Notes: generated by a model from the letters alone, not told the origin. DNA of 8,774 nucleotides from Candidatus Dadabacteria bacterium (GCA_003695505.1 RFIY01000189.1:1-8774), one strand, 5' to 3'. Positions 1-6,372 are shown, counted from the first letter of the stretch. A program made the numbers and translations.

Positions 1-389
1 CGGCCACGCCCACCGAAGGCCGGCAGCCTGGCGAGAAGGTCAAGGCGGTCCTGTTCCGGCAGGCTCCGGACATCGATCCGCTCCAGAATGAATCCCATGG
101 CTTCCACGGACTGAATCGCCATGTCCCGAATCATGGCGAAATTGTCTCGTGTAATTGGATCTGTTTCCTGATACAGCAGCCCCACGTCATCGTCGTAGAG
201 ATGATAATGGACGAACAGTTTCACTCCCTGACTGTCACGCGTGATCACGATTGTGGCTTCGCTGTGTTGCGTCGGATACGATTCCGCACTCATCAGGTTT
301 TCGTTGATGGAGCGATGCAACTCGACGATGGCCCCGGGTTGTTCGCGAAATTCCGCAAGGTCAGCGCGATCTGGCAAGCGTTCGATCAT
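1..389 (-). CDS. Unrecognised protein, N-terminal 129 residues (3' end outside window)
   Basis: An open minus-strand frame starts at ATG 387-389 and runs off the left edge without a stop, so the C-terminus is missing. The start lies 4 bases beyond the MTA phosphorylase stop (394-396). An AGAG-type ribosome site about 7 bases upstream sits inside the end of that gene, which suggests translational coupling. A second ATG (392-394), overlapping the phosphorylase stop, can be excluded because it gives only Met-Arg-stop. The visible protein begins MIERLPDRADLAEF. It has a mixed alpha/beta look, with a beta-like stretch (ATIVITRDSQGVKLFVHYHL) near residues 46-65, an acidic YDDDVG segment and then helical sequence. 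There is no signal peptide or membrane segment. I do not recognise the family. As the last gene seen after HU-rlmN-mtnP it is probably co-transcribed with them, but this gives no function. Confidence 0.7.
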   Translation of the reverse strand, partial: MIERLPDRADLAEFREQPGAIVELHRSINENLMSAESYPTQHSEATIVITRDSQGVKLFVHYHLYDDDVGLLYQETDPITRDNFAMIRDMAIQSVEAMGFILERIDVRSLPEQDRLDLLARLPAFGGRG

Positions 390-393
390 CGCA

Positions 394-1257
394 TCACTCT
401 GCAATCAGCCAGTTGATGGGATGCTGCCCGGAGCGGGCGTCCGGATGCGTGACAACCCAATGGTCAAGACTCCCGTGTTCGTTATGCGATGCGGGCAGTT
501 CCAGTTCAAGCAGCCGTTCGATGACGGCGCGTGCGCGCGCGATATTGGCCCGCATGGTTTCGAGGACCTCATCGACGGCCGCCCCTCCCTCGTGCGCACG
601 CCACGAGTCGTAGTCGGTGACCAGGCACAGCGACGCATAGCAGATCCCAAGTTCGGCACAAAACCGGCTCTCGGTTGCGTTGGTCATGCCGATCAGATCG
701 GCGCCCCATTGACGAAACAACGCGCTCTCGGCCCTTGTACCGAACTGTGGGCCTTCGATGCATACATAGGTTTCTGCCGATACGGCAGGCACACCGGCCT
801 GGTCGGCGAGTGCCGCGATGCGGCTCCGCCAGTCTGCACATACGGGATCGGCAAGCGATGCATGTCCAACGACGCCGTCTCCAAAATAACTACGTTTGCG
901 ATTCCAGGCCAGATCAATGAACTGTGTCGGCAACGCCAGTTGACCAGGGCCGATGGCTTCCCGCAGGCTGCCGACAGCGGAAACGGACAATACGCGACGT
1001 GCGCCCAGCCGATACAACGCCGCGACGTTCGCAGCGTAGGGCACCTCAGACGGCAGCAGTCGATGGCCTGGGCCGTGTCTCGGCAAGAACAACAAATCGA
1101 CATATTTGCCGGAAATCCGCAGCAGATCGCCGGAGGGACGGCCCCAGGGCGTTTCTGGCGCCTCGACCCGAGCTGCACCGTGATGCTCGAGATCTGACAG
1201 CCCGCTGCCGCCAATGACCCCGACAACCGGGCGCGCCTGTTCGTTCCGGGCGTTCAT
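394..1257 (-). CDS. mtnP: S-methyl-5'-thioadenosine phosphorylase (MTAP, PNP/MTAP family)
   Basis: The 287-residue protein is normal length for this family of trimeric cytosolic nucleoside phosphorylases. The family cleaves 5'-methylthioadenosine with phosphate to adenine and 5-methylthioribose-1-phosphate, salvaging the by-product of polyamine synthesis. Visible motifs are the phosphate-binding GGSG (16-19) and RHGPGH (60-65), SVSAVGSL (91-98), FIDL (113-116), the long ETYVCIEGPQFGTRAE block (162-177), IGMT (189-192) and TDYDSW (214-219). The two Asp of TDYDSW (215, 217) sit where MTAPs, unlike 6-oxopurine PNPs, bind the 6-amino group, so adenine specificity is expected. The usual NLPEA after GMT reads NATES here: the Pro is replaced by Thr and the Glu kept. 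The ATG overlaps the rlmN stop by 4 bases (ATGA), which indicates translational coupling. Other phosphorylases of the family, such as methylthioinosine phosphorylase, are less likely given the Asp pair. Confidence 0.93.
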   Translation of the reverse strand: MNARNEQARPVVGVIGGSGLSDLEHHGAARVEAPETPWGRPSGDLLRISGKYVDLLFLPRHGPGHRLLPSEVPYAANVAALYRLGARRVLSVSAVGSLREAIGPGQLALPTQFIDLAWNRKRSYFGDGVVGHASLADPVCADWRSRIAALADQAGVPAVSAETYVCIEGPQFGTRAESALFRQWGADLIGMTNATESRFCAELGICYASLCLVTDYDSWRAHEGGAAVDEVLETMRANIARARAVIERLLELELPASHNEHGSLDHWVVTHPDARSGQHPINWLIAE

Positions 1258-2330
1258 GATCGTTCGGAAAGCTCCACAAGATCAACGGGTACTGCGTGTT
1301 CTGTGGTATTTAACGTACCACAGGCCGCGAGGATATTCCGCCCGCGCGTTCGCCGGATAAAACACGATATCGATGCATCCTGCAGCAAACGCTGAAAACG
1401 CTCCACGGCCGGGCGTGCAGGTCGGCTGTAACGCCCGCCGGGCCACGGATTGAACGGGATCAGATTGACCATTGCATTCAGCCCCGAAACATACCGAATC
1501 AGCTCGCGCGCGTCATCCTCGCTGTCGTTGATACCGGCAAGCAGCACGACTTCGAAGGTCAATTTTCGGTTTCGCAACGCACGGATTTCGTCAAGCAGCA
1601 GCGCGCGCAGTTCGTCCGCCGGCAGGCCTCGTTCCGCCGGTACGATACCCGCACGCACATCAGGGCGCGCCGCATGCAACGAAATCGCGAGATTGACACG
1701 CGATTCGCGTATCAGCCGACGTAGCGGCGCTGCGATTCCGACGGTACTGATCGTGACCCGGTCCGGCGACCATCCGAGTCCGTCTGTCGAAATGATCCAG
1801 TCCAGCGCGGTCCGAACGGCGTACTCGTTGTGCAGCGGCTCCCCCATCCCCATAAACACCAGGTTCGTCAGCCCGCGGTCGCCGCGATCTCGGAGCAGTC
1901 GATCGACCAGCAAAATCTGGCCGAGGATCTCGCCGCCGGTCAGATTCCGTTGCAGGCGCATTTCGCCGGTACTGCAAAAGGTGCACCCCATCGCGCAACC
2001 GACCTGCGAGGACACGCACAAGGTACGCCGATCCCGGTCCGGGATCATGACCATCTGCATCCGTTGGCCGTCGCGCAGCGTCACCACCCACTTCTCGGTT
2101 GCGTCTTCTGGATCCCGCCAGTGCTGCAACTCCTGCCACCAGGACCAGTCGAGTTCCTCGAACACCTGGTTGCAGAGTTCCGCGGACCAGGTCGTAATGC
2201 GCGCTTCACCACTTGCGGCATATTTGCGCTGCGCCTCGAACAGTTGCCGGGCCCGGTACCCGGGCCACCCATGCTCAGCAAACCATTGCCGCAGTTCGGC
2301 GGGTGGCATATCAGCAGGTAACGATTTCAT
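1254..2330 (-). CDS. rlmN: Dual-specificity 23S rRNA A2503 / tRNA A37 C2-methyltransferase RlmN (radical SAM)
   Basis: RlmN uses two S-adenosylmethionines to place a C2-methyl on 23S rRNA A2503 and on adenine 37 of some tRNAs, through a methyl-cysteine intermediate. It releases SAH and 5'-deoxyadenosine. Numbered from ATG 2328-2330 (358 residues), the protein shows the N-terminal YRARQLF region (25-31), TLCVSSQVGC with the resolving-type Cys105, the radical-SAM CxxxCxxC ligands Cys112/116/119, GMGEP (161-165), AISLHA (215-220), LIPFNPWPG (290-298) and the C-terminal RRTRGRNILAACG with the methyl-carrying Cys337. The common GDDI in that last motif is GRNI here. The frame is open further upstream to a GTG at 2384. 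I chose the ATG because MKSLPADMPPAELRQW fits the usual start and the 18 extra residues do not; neither start has a clear ribosome site. The gene lies about 100 bp downstream of HU and overlaps mtnP by 4 bases. Confidence 0.96.
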   Translation of the reverse strand: MKSLPADMPPAELRQWFAEHGWPGYRARQLFEAQRKYAASGEARITTWSAELCNQVFEELDWSWWQELQHWRDPEDATEKWVVTLRDGQRMQMVMIPDRDRRTLCVSSQVGCAMGCTFCSTGEMRLQRNLTGGEILGQILLVDRLLRDRGDRGLTNLVFMGMGEPLHNEYAVRTALDWIISTDGLGWSPDRVTISTVGIAAPLRRLIRESRVNLAISLHAARPDVRAGIVPAERGLPADELRALLLDEIRALRNRKLTFEVVLLAGINDSEDDARELIRYVSGLNAMVNLIPFNPWPGGRYSRPARPAVERFQRLLQDASISCFIRRTRGRNILAACGTLNTTEHAVPVDLVELSERS

Positions 2331-2429
2331 AGAAAGATGCGCCACCATTCTGGAAAATGCGGGAACGCGCGATGCGCAGGCCACGCGGCTGGACGAGCGG
2401 CATCATCGCGAATCGGTGAATCGAACGAG

Positions 2430-2711
2430 TCAGGAGCGCTGGTCTTCGTCGACCTCGAGCAGGCGGCTCTGCCGAAACAATGGTAATCGCTTCGGAAGGA
2501 CATCGACCGTTTCCCCGGTACGCGGATTACGTCCGCGGTATCCGTTGTAGCGGTGGACGCGGAATGAACCGAAACCGCGAATCTCGATGCGCTCCCCACG
2601 TTCCAGCGAACGGGTCATCATCTCGAAGAACAGATCGACCGCTTCCTTGGCCATCCGCTTCGAAATACCCATTTCGTCTGCCAACGCTGTCACGAGGTCG
2701 CTTTTTTTCAC
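2430..2711 (-). CDS. HU/IHF-family histone-like DNA-binding protein
   Basis: The 93-residue protein is typical HU/IHF size. It is a small dimeric nucleoid protein that bends DNA. It shows the N-terminal helical dimerisation region (KKSDLVTALADEMGISKRMA), IEIRGFGSFRVH at 42-53 and the arm motif GRNPRTGE at 60-67 with the DNA-intercalating Pro63. The sequence is nearer to IHF-beta-like proteins than to enteric HU. The family's C-terminal FKxGKxLRxRV is changed to FRQSRLLEVDEDQRS, so the final helix ends in an acidic tail. The start is GTG at 2709-2711, about 30 bases downstream of the predicted transcription start of the promoter at 2750-2777; the ribosome site is weak. Because it has its own strong promoter and is followed by rlmN and mtnP, it may lead that transcription unit. 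I cannot tell an IHF-beta partner protein from a homodimeric HU. Confidence 0.92.
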   Translation of the reverse strand: MKKSDLVTALADEMGISKRMAKEAVDLFFEMMTRSLERGERIEIRGFGSFRVHRYNGYRGRNPRTGETVDVLPKRLPLFRQSRLLEVDEDQRS

Positions 2712-2749
2712 GGCGTCAGATTCTTGTCCTGGTCCGGGTGTTCAAGGTT

Positions 2750-2777
2750 ATTCTAGCGAACAAAACGCTGTTGTCAA
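2750..2777 (-). promoter_or_regulatory. Sigma70-type promoter of the HU-family gene
   Basis: Read on the minus strand, TTGACA (2777-2772) is a perfect -35. A 16-base spacer follows, then TAGAAT (2755-2750), a 5/6 match to the -10. The expected start of transcription is near 2743, leaving a leader of about 30 bases before the GTG of the HU-family gene. It lies in the 104-bp gap after the QueD-like gene. No terminator is visible between the two genes, so read-through from the upstream operon is also possible. Confidence 0.8.
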
Positions 2778-2815
2778 GTCAGATTGTCCCGCAACCTGTT
2801 GACGCATCAGGAATT

Positions 2816-3193
2816 TTAGGTACTGCCCCCGTCAGACACATCTTCACTCCAGGTCATCGCGTATCGGGGTGGCGCGGACAGCTCGACATGTTTCAGTCCG
2901 GCAATCCGTTCCCGCAGGCGCGCAACCAGCCACATCAGGATCGCCTCGAAACTTGGATAATCGATCAGATCCGCAAGATTGCGCCCATTCAGCTCTGTGA
3001 CGACATCCTGCGTCGCCGTTTCGATCGCCACGAGATCGGTCGTCCACGGTTTGCCGCCCTCTGGCAGCGCCACGACCGCCGTTACCTTTACGACGAAGCG
3101 ATATCCATGCGGGTGACGACATTCCCCCTGATGATCAGGAATCGACATACGCGCACGGAAATCCGTGCTGACCGACAGTTCAAGTTGCGCCAT
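2816..3193 (-). CDS. QueD/PTPS-like T-fold protein with a degenerate active site
   Basis: This 125-residue protein has the size and pattern of 6-pyruvoyl-tetrahydropterin synthase / 6-carboxytetrahydropterin synthase (QueD, queuosine pathway), a tunnelling-fold enzyme. From memory of the E. coli QueD sequence, the match around the metal site needs almost no gaps: ECRHPHGYRFVVKV (24-37) against KCGRLHGHSFMVRL, then WTTD (50-53), ELNGRNLADL (67-76) against RLDHHYLNDI, and PSFEAILMWLVARL (80-93). The catalytic-type Cys25 and one zinc His (His29) remain. The first zinc His is Met16, the third is Tyr31, the catalytic Asp-His is Asn69-Gly70, and the catalytic Glu position is Leu105 in VELSAP. It is therefore unlikely to be an ordinary zinc-dependent QueD and may bind a pterin or purine without turnover, or do something else. 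The ATG at 3191-3193 overlaps the end of glpD by 14 bases; a longer upstream frame lies inside glpD and shows no family similarity. Confidence 0.8.
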   Translation of the reverse strand: MAQLELSVSTDFRARMSIPDHQGECRHPHGYRFVVKVTAVVALPEGGKPWTTDLVAIETATQDVVTELNGRNLADLIDYPSFEAILMWLVARLRERIAGLKHVELSAPPRYAMTWSEDVSDGGST

Positions 3194-4802
3194 CGCCCCG
3201 CTCACGAAACGCCAGTCCGCGCTGCACACGTTCATGCCATCGCTGCAGCGCGGCGGCTCTGTCGCCTGGACTCCAGTCGTGTCGGTCCGCGAGCATGTCG
3301 GCAACGGCTTCGGCGATCGCGTTGAGTTCCGATGGTGCCTGATAGTACAATTCGGTGCGGCGCAACAGCACGTCCTCGACTTCCGCAACACGCTCGTGTT
3401 CGACAATGTATGTCAACTCACCCTCCGTCCAGGGTAGCCCTTGCGCCAACCGCCTGGGCTGCGCCTCGATGTATGGCCAGACGTGGACAAACCTCGTCCC
3501 GTATTGCATCGCCAGATGTTGCGCCAGCTCCGCATCGCCACAAAGCCGTTCGATTCGCGCAATCAGATCCGCCAGCCCTTCCTCGTCGAACAGCCCGCGC
3601 GCCCCCGGCAGCGGCTCTCGTGCGGTCTGGCAACGTTGAAGCTGACTCTGCCTGTCCGCCGGCAGGCGTTTCTGGGCGGCATCGACGGCTTCGGCTGCCA
3701 TCAGGCGGTACGTCGTCAGCTTGCCGCCTTCGATGCTGAAGAAACAGGGTGCCGGCTCGACGATCTGGTGTTCGCGGCTGGTCTGGTAAGCACTCTTGCC
3801 AGCTTCCTGAACCAACGGTCGCAGACCGGCCCACGTCGCGACGACGTCCTGCTCGCTGATGTCGGCCTCGGGAAAATACCATTGCAGCAGTTCCAGCAGG
3901 TATTGGGCATCATCGGCCGTGACCTCTGGTTCGTCCACGTCGCCGTCGTAGTCCGTATCCGTGGTGCCGCAATACAGAAAATGTCGTCCCGGAATGATGA
4001 ACGTCGCCCGCCGATCGCGTGGGTGCTCGAATGCCACGGCGTCCGGGATGCGCAATCGATCCGCCCGCAGCACCAGATGGATGCCCTTCGTCGGGCGTAG
4101 CGACACATCCAGGCCATCGATCCAGGCGCCGAGGGCGCGGTTTCCCCACGGCCCCACTGCCGCCACAACGGTACGGGTCAGCACCGTCTCTGTCTGCTCG
4201 CCTCGCCGGATCGAGATGTGCCACCAGCCGTCTCGCCGTTCTGCCTCCACAACCGGCGAATAATTGAATGCCAGCCCCCCAGCTTCTTCACCGCCGACGA
4301 TGTTTTCCCAGACAAGCCGCGCATCACTGGTCGCGGCGTCGTAGTACAGCAGACTGCCGCGCAACCCATCTTCGCGCAATTCGGGCACATGCGCGATCGT
4401 GTCAGTGGCGGAAAACGCGCGATGCCGCGCGTCGACGCGAAAGCCCGTCAGCGCCTCGTACAGAAACAGACCGATACGCATAATGCCGGGGCCGGGACGT
4501 TGCCCGGCATAACGCGGGAACCAGAAACCCATCGGCCGCACCAGATGGCGCGCCAGCGACCGAAGCCGCCGACGTTCGTTCACGGACTCATAGATCAGGT
4601 GCAGGTCGCCCTGCTGCAAATAACGGAGTCCACCGTGAATCAGCTTCGACGATCGGCTGCTGGTTCCGCTGGCAAAATCCCGCTTTTCAAACAACGCGAC
4701 GTCCATGCCGCGCAGCGCGGCATCCCGGAATATACCTGCTCCGGTAATCCCGCCGCCGATGACAACCAGGTCGAACTGCCGACCGTCCAGTGCGGTTGCC
4801 AC
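3180..4802 (-). CDS. glpD: Aerobic glycerol-3-phosphate dehydrogenase (FAD, quinone-linked)
   Basis: GlpD oxidises sn-glycerol-3-phosphate to dihydroxyacetone phosphate at the inner membrane and passes electrons through FAD to quinone. Numbered from GTG 4800-4802 the protein has 540 residues, between E. coli (about 500) and Bacillus-type enzymes. Visible are the FAD-binding VVIGGGITGAGIFRDA (13-28), FEKRDFASGTSSRSSKLIHG (38-57) followed by GLRYLQ (58-63), VGPWGNR (216-222), RPTKGIHL (236-243), GTTDTDYDGD (279-288), GLRPLVQ with the substrate-type Arg328, Arg343 in TSREHQIV, and GGKLTTYR (359-366) with Lys361. The C-terminal part fits the family's helical cap domain. The open frame extends upstream to 4898 inside DUF445, but those residues do not look like GlpD. 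The GTG is 5 bases past the DUF445 stop and just before the beta-strand of the FAD fold. The end overlaps the QueD-like start by 14 bases. No glycerol kinase or facilitator gene is in view. Confidence 0.95.
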   Translation of the reverse strand: MATALDGRQFDLVVIGGGITGAGIFRDAALRGMDVALFEKRDFASGTSSRSSKLIHGGLRYLQQGDLHLIYESVNERRRLRSLARHLVRPMGFWFPRYAGQRPGPGIMRIGLFLYEALTGFRVDARHRAFSATDTIAHVPELREDGLRGSLLYYDAATSDARLVWENIVGGEEAGGLAFNYSPVVEAERRDGWWHISIRRGEQTETVLTRTVVAAVGPWGNRALGAWIDGLDVSLRPTKGIHLVLRADRLRIPDAVAFEHPRDRRATFIIPGRHFLYCGTTDTDYDGDVDEPEVTADDAQYLLELLQWYFPEADISEQDVVATWAGLRPLVQEAGKSAYQTSREHQIVEPAPCFFSIEGGKLTTYRLMAAEAVDAAQKRLPADRQSQLQRCQTAREPLPGARGLFDEEGLADLIARIERLCGDAELAQHLAMQYGTRFVHVWPYIEAQPRRLAQGLPWTEGELTYIVEHERVAEVEDVLLRRTELYYQAPSELNAIAEAVADMLADRHDWSPGDRAAALQRWHERVQRGLAFRERGDGAT

Positions 4803-4807
4803 CGGGA

Positions 4808-6040
4808 CTATTTCAGAAGGGTTTCGCTGAACATGTAGACGACCTGCATCCAGCCCGCGATGCCGCCCAGGACCGCACCGAGTGCGATCAGCTTCCACTC
4901 ATCCTTCTGGAACGCCGGACGCAGAACCCCTTCGAATTCCTCCGGATCGAGTTTTTTCATACGCTCGGACAATTCGCTGAACACATCAACCGACTTTTCG
5001 ACGAATGTCCAGAGGAAGCCGCCCTCGCGCGTCAGTTCCTCGTCGAGTCGGCCATAGATCTCTTCACGCAACTCGTCTTCGCTGATCTGACTGAAGATCA
5101 TTTGCGCCATGGGGTGCTGGCGGTACTGATCGATCAACGCGTCGAAATGTTTGCGCAGGATCTGCTCGATGACCTCCCGGCTTTCACCGTTCGTAATGAA
5201 GTCCACCATGTTCTTTGGATACAGGATCATCTGCGAGACAGTTGCGGCAAACTCTTCCGCGACTTCCTGCTGCCGTTTGTGAAACAGACCGTGCAATACG
5301 AACGGGCCAATCCTTTTCGGTTCCTTCGGCTCGAAAATCAGCTTCAGCGCCAGCCAGTTGGTTGCATACCCGACCAGCACGCCGGCGGCCGGCAGGATCC
5401 ACCACTTCGGGTAAAAAATCCAGACGATAAACTGGGGAATGCCGAAAAGGAACCCGAACCAGAGGCCAGAGTTCTTGACGAAGCGAAATTCTTCGCGACC
5501 GACCGACAGGAACATCTCGTTCATCAGAGGCCGATTCCGCTCGATCGTGCTGATGACGATCTTGCGCAAGCTGATGATGTCTTCGATATTCTCGGCAAAG
5601 TCCGCGAGGATGTCGCGCGCGACCTGTTCGACCTGCTGCAGAACCTGCGCACGAACCATCGCCTTCGCGTTGTCGTCGAGGTTCTGCCACATCTGCGGCG
5701 CAAACTTCTGCGCCGCGTCGTCCAGCGTCCGATCGACCATCTCTTCGAGCGCCGGCCGAACTTCGCTGACGAAGGTGTCTGGATCAAAATGCTCGAACAG
5801 GTCGCTCAGCTTGAGCAGACGGGTCTCGATCAGATGTGTCGAAAATTTCGCCAGTTCGACGGCGGCGCCGGGAACAACCCCCTGCCACCCGAGATACGGG
5901 GGAATGCCAACGAAGTCAATCGGATGGAACATCAGATAGACCGCGGCAACGTTGGTCACATACCCGATGATCCCGGCAATAAAGGGGATCAGCAACACAT
6001 ACCAGTTCTGGTGAACTGCGTCGATCAGGACTTGTATCAC
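4808..6040 (-). CDS. DUF445-family membrane protein
   Basis: The 410-residue protein has hydrophobic segments at about 13-38, 193-210, 213-236 and 384-404, separated by long, charged, helical domains of about 150 residues. This is the pattern of the DUF445 (YheB-like) family, which has no agreed biochemical role. The signature GYVTNVAAVYLMFHP (26-40) recurs as GYATNWLALKLIFEP (224-238). Each copy is followed by a similar amphipathic stretch (PPYLGWQGVVPGAAVELAKF and GPFVLHGLFHKRQQEVAEEF), so the protein is an internal duplication about 198 residues apart. The start is GTG 6038-6040: an in-frame TAG two codons upstream rules out any earlier start, and no good ribosome site is seen. It is the first gene of a probable operon with glpD (5-base gap) and the QueD-like gene, so a membrane role connected to glycerol-3-phosphate or phospholipid metabolism is possible but only inferred. 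Confidence 0.88.
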   Translation of the reverse strand: MIQVLIDAVHQNWYVLLIPFIAGIIGYVTNVAAVYLMFHPIDFVGIPPYLGWQGVVPGAAVELAKFSTHLIETRLLKLSDLFEHFDPDTFVSEVRPALEEMVDRTLDDAAQKFAPQMWQNLDDNAKAMVRAQVLQQVEQVARDILADFAENIEDIISLRKIVISTIERNRPLMNEMFLSVGREEFRFVKNSGLWFGFLFGIPQFIVWIFYPKWWILPAAGVLVGYATNWLALKLIFEPKEPKRIGPFVLHGLFHKRQQEVAEEFAATVSQMILYPKNMVDFITNGESREVIEQILRKHFDALIDQYRQHPMAQMIFSQISEDELREEIYGRLDEELTREGGFLWTFVEKSVDVFSELSERMKKLDPEEFEGVLRPAFQKDEWKLIALGAVLGGIAGWMQVVYMFSETLLK

Positions 6041-6296
6041 GAGCTATACCGGTCCGGTGTCAGGTCAGTAAAAAAGTCAAAAATCGGGGCTGAAACACGC
6101 GGAAACGCCCGTTCAGGTTAGCACAAAACCGCCGTTTCCGGCGAGATCCCGTCCATTCGCCGCGGAGATCGGCCACGAAGCGGAAACCAGGCGGTTCCGG
6201 CGACGGCATCGTTGATCGTTTTGCGCCACGTTCCCCAAGCGGGGACGAAATGCGTCGCAGCCTTCCGCAGGTACAGGACACTCCAACGTCCGGCGC

Positions 6297-6331
6297 CGTC
6301 GTACAACGATGTGTACGTCGCGCATACGTCG
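6297..6331. repeat. Short repeats upstream of the receiver promoter (possible operator)
   Basis: TACGTCG occurs twice, at 6314-6320 and 6325-6331, exactly 11 bases apart (about one helical turn) and next to the extended -10. In addition CGTCGTAC (6297-6304) and GTACGTCG (6313-6320) form an imperfect inverted repeat with 7 of 8 bases matching. The placement suits a transcription-factor site, but the repeats are short and the local sequence is CG-rich, so chance is possible. Confidence 0.3.
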
Positions 6332-6340
6332 TGATATGAT
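6332..6340 (+). promoter_or_regulatory. Extended -10 promoter element of the receiver gene
   Basis: TGATATGAT at 6332-6340 matches the extended -10 form TGnTATAAT in all but one base. The -35 position (around 6312-6317) is poor, as is usual when the TGn element is present. Transcription would begin near 6347 and leave a leader of about 26 bases before the GTG at 6373. Confidence 0.55.
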
Positions 6341-6359
6341 TGTTGCGGCGGATGTTGCC

Positions 6360-6365
6360 AAGGAG
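6360..6365 (+). promoter_or_regulatory. Ribosome binding site that fixes the receiver start
   Basis: AAGGAG at 6360-6365 is a strong Shine-Dalgarno sequence 7 bases before GTG 6373-6375. It supports the GTG over the in-frame TTG at 6340, which would lie upstream of the site and overlap the -10 element. Confidence 0.85.
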
Positions 6366-6372
6366 TAAAACC

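Larger units (their letters stand above)
6041..6372. other. Divergent intergenic region between DUF445 and the receiver gene
   Basis: This 332-base stretch separates two divergently transcribed genes and should hold promoters for both. Overlapping minus-strand frames here (for example 6060-6281) are rich in Arg/Pro and resemble no family, so I do not call a gene. On the receiver side an extended -10 and repeats are visible at 6297-6340. A small hairpin with a CCCC/GGGG stem lies at about 6227-6245 and a CGCCG/CGGCG hairpin near 6128; neither has a T-run. On the DUF445 side a TTGACT and a T-rich tract are seen (about 6068-6080, minus strand), but no -10 at proper spacing. Confidence 0.6.

Noticed and set aside
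241-1197. Long plus-strand open frame (318 codons) across the MTA phosphorylase region
   Set aside because: It is antisense to a gene with clear MTAP motifs, is rich in Arg/Cys/Gln without family pattern, and is a typical shadow frame in GC-rich DNA.
2402-2430. GTTCGATTC-like T-loop sequence on the minus strand after the HU gene
   Set aside because: The flanking bases do not form a T-arm stem and there is no acceptor or anticodon arm, so it is not a tRNA.
1450-2550. Long plus-strand open frame (366 codons) opposite rlmN
   Set aside because: Ser/Arg-rich low-complexity translation antisense to rlmN; no domain pattern.
4803-4898. Longer GlpD with about 32 extra N-terminal residues
   Set aside because: This part overlaps DUF445 coding sequence and reads as an Arg/Gly-rich shadow; the GTG at 4802 sits right before the FAD-binding fold.
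4790-6121. Long plus-strand open frame (443 codons) opposite DUF445
   Set aside because: It mirrors the DUF445 codon pattern on the other strand and shows no recognisable domain, whereas DUF445 has its signature motifs and membrane segments.
6060-6281. Minus-strand frame of 73 codons (and overlapping longer frames) in the 6041-6372 intergenic region
   Set aside because: Arg/Pro-rich translation, no ribosome site, and conflict with the receiver promoter; no support for a gene.
6340-6372. Upstream TTG start for the receiver gene
   Set aside because: The strong AAGGAG ribosome site lies downstream of it and 7 bases before GTG 6373; the added residues would precede the normal receiver N-terminus.
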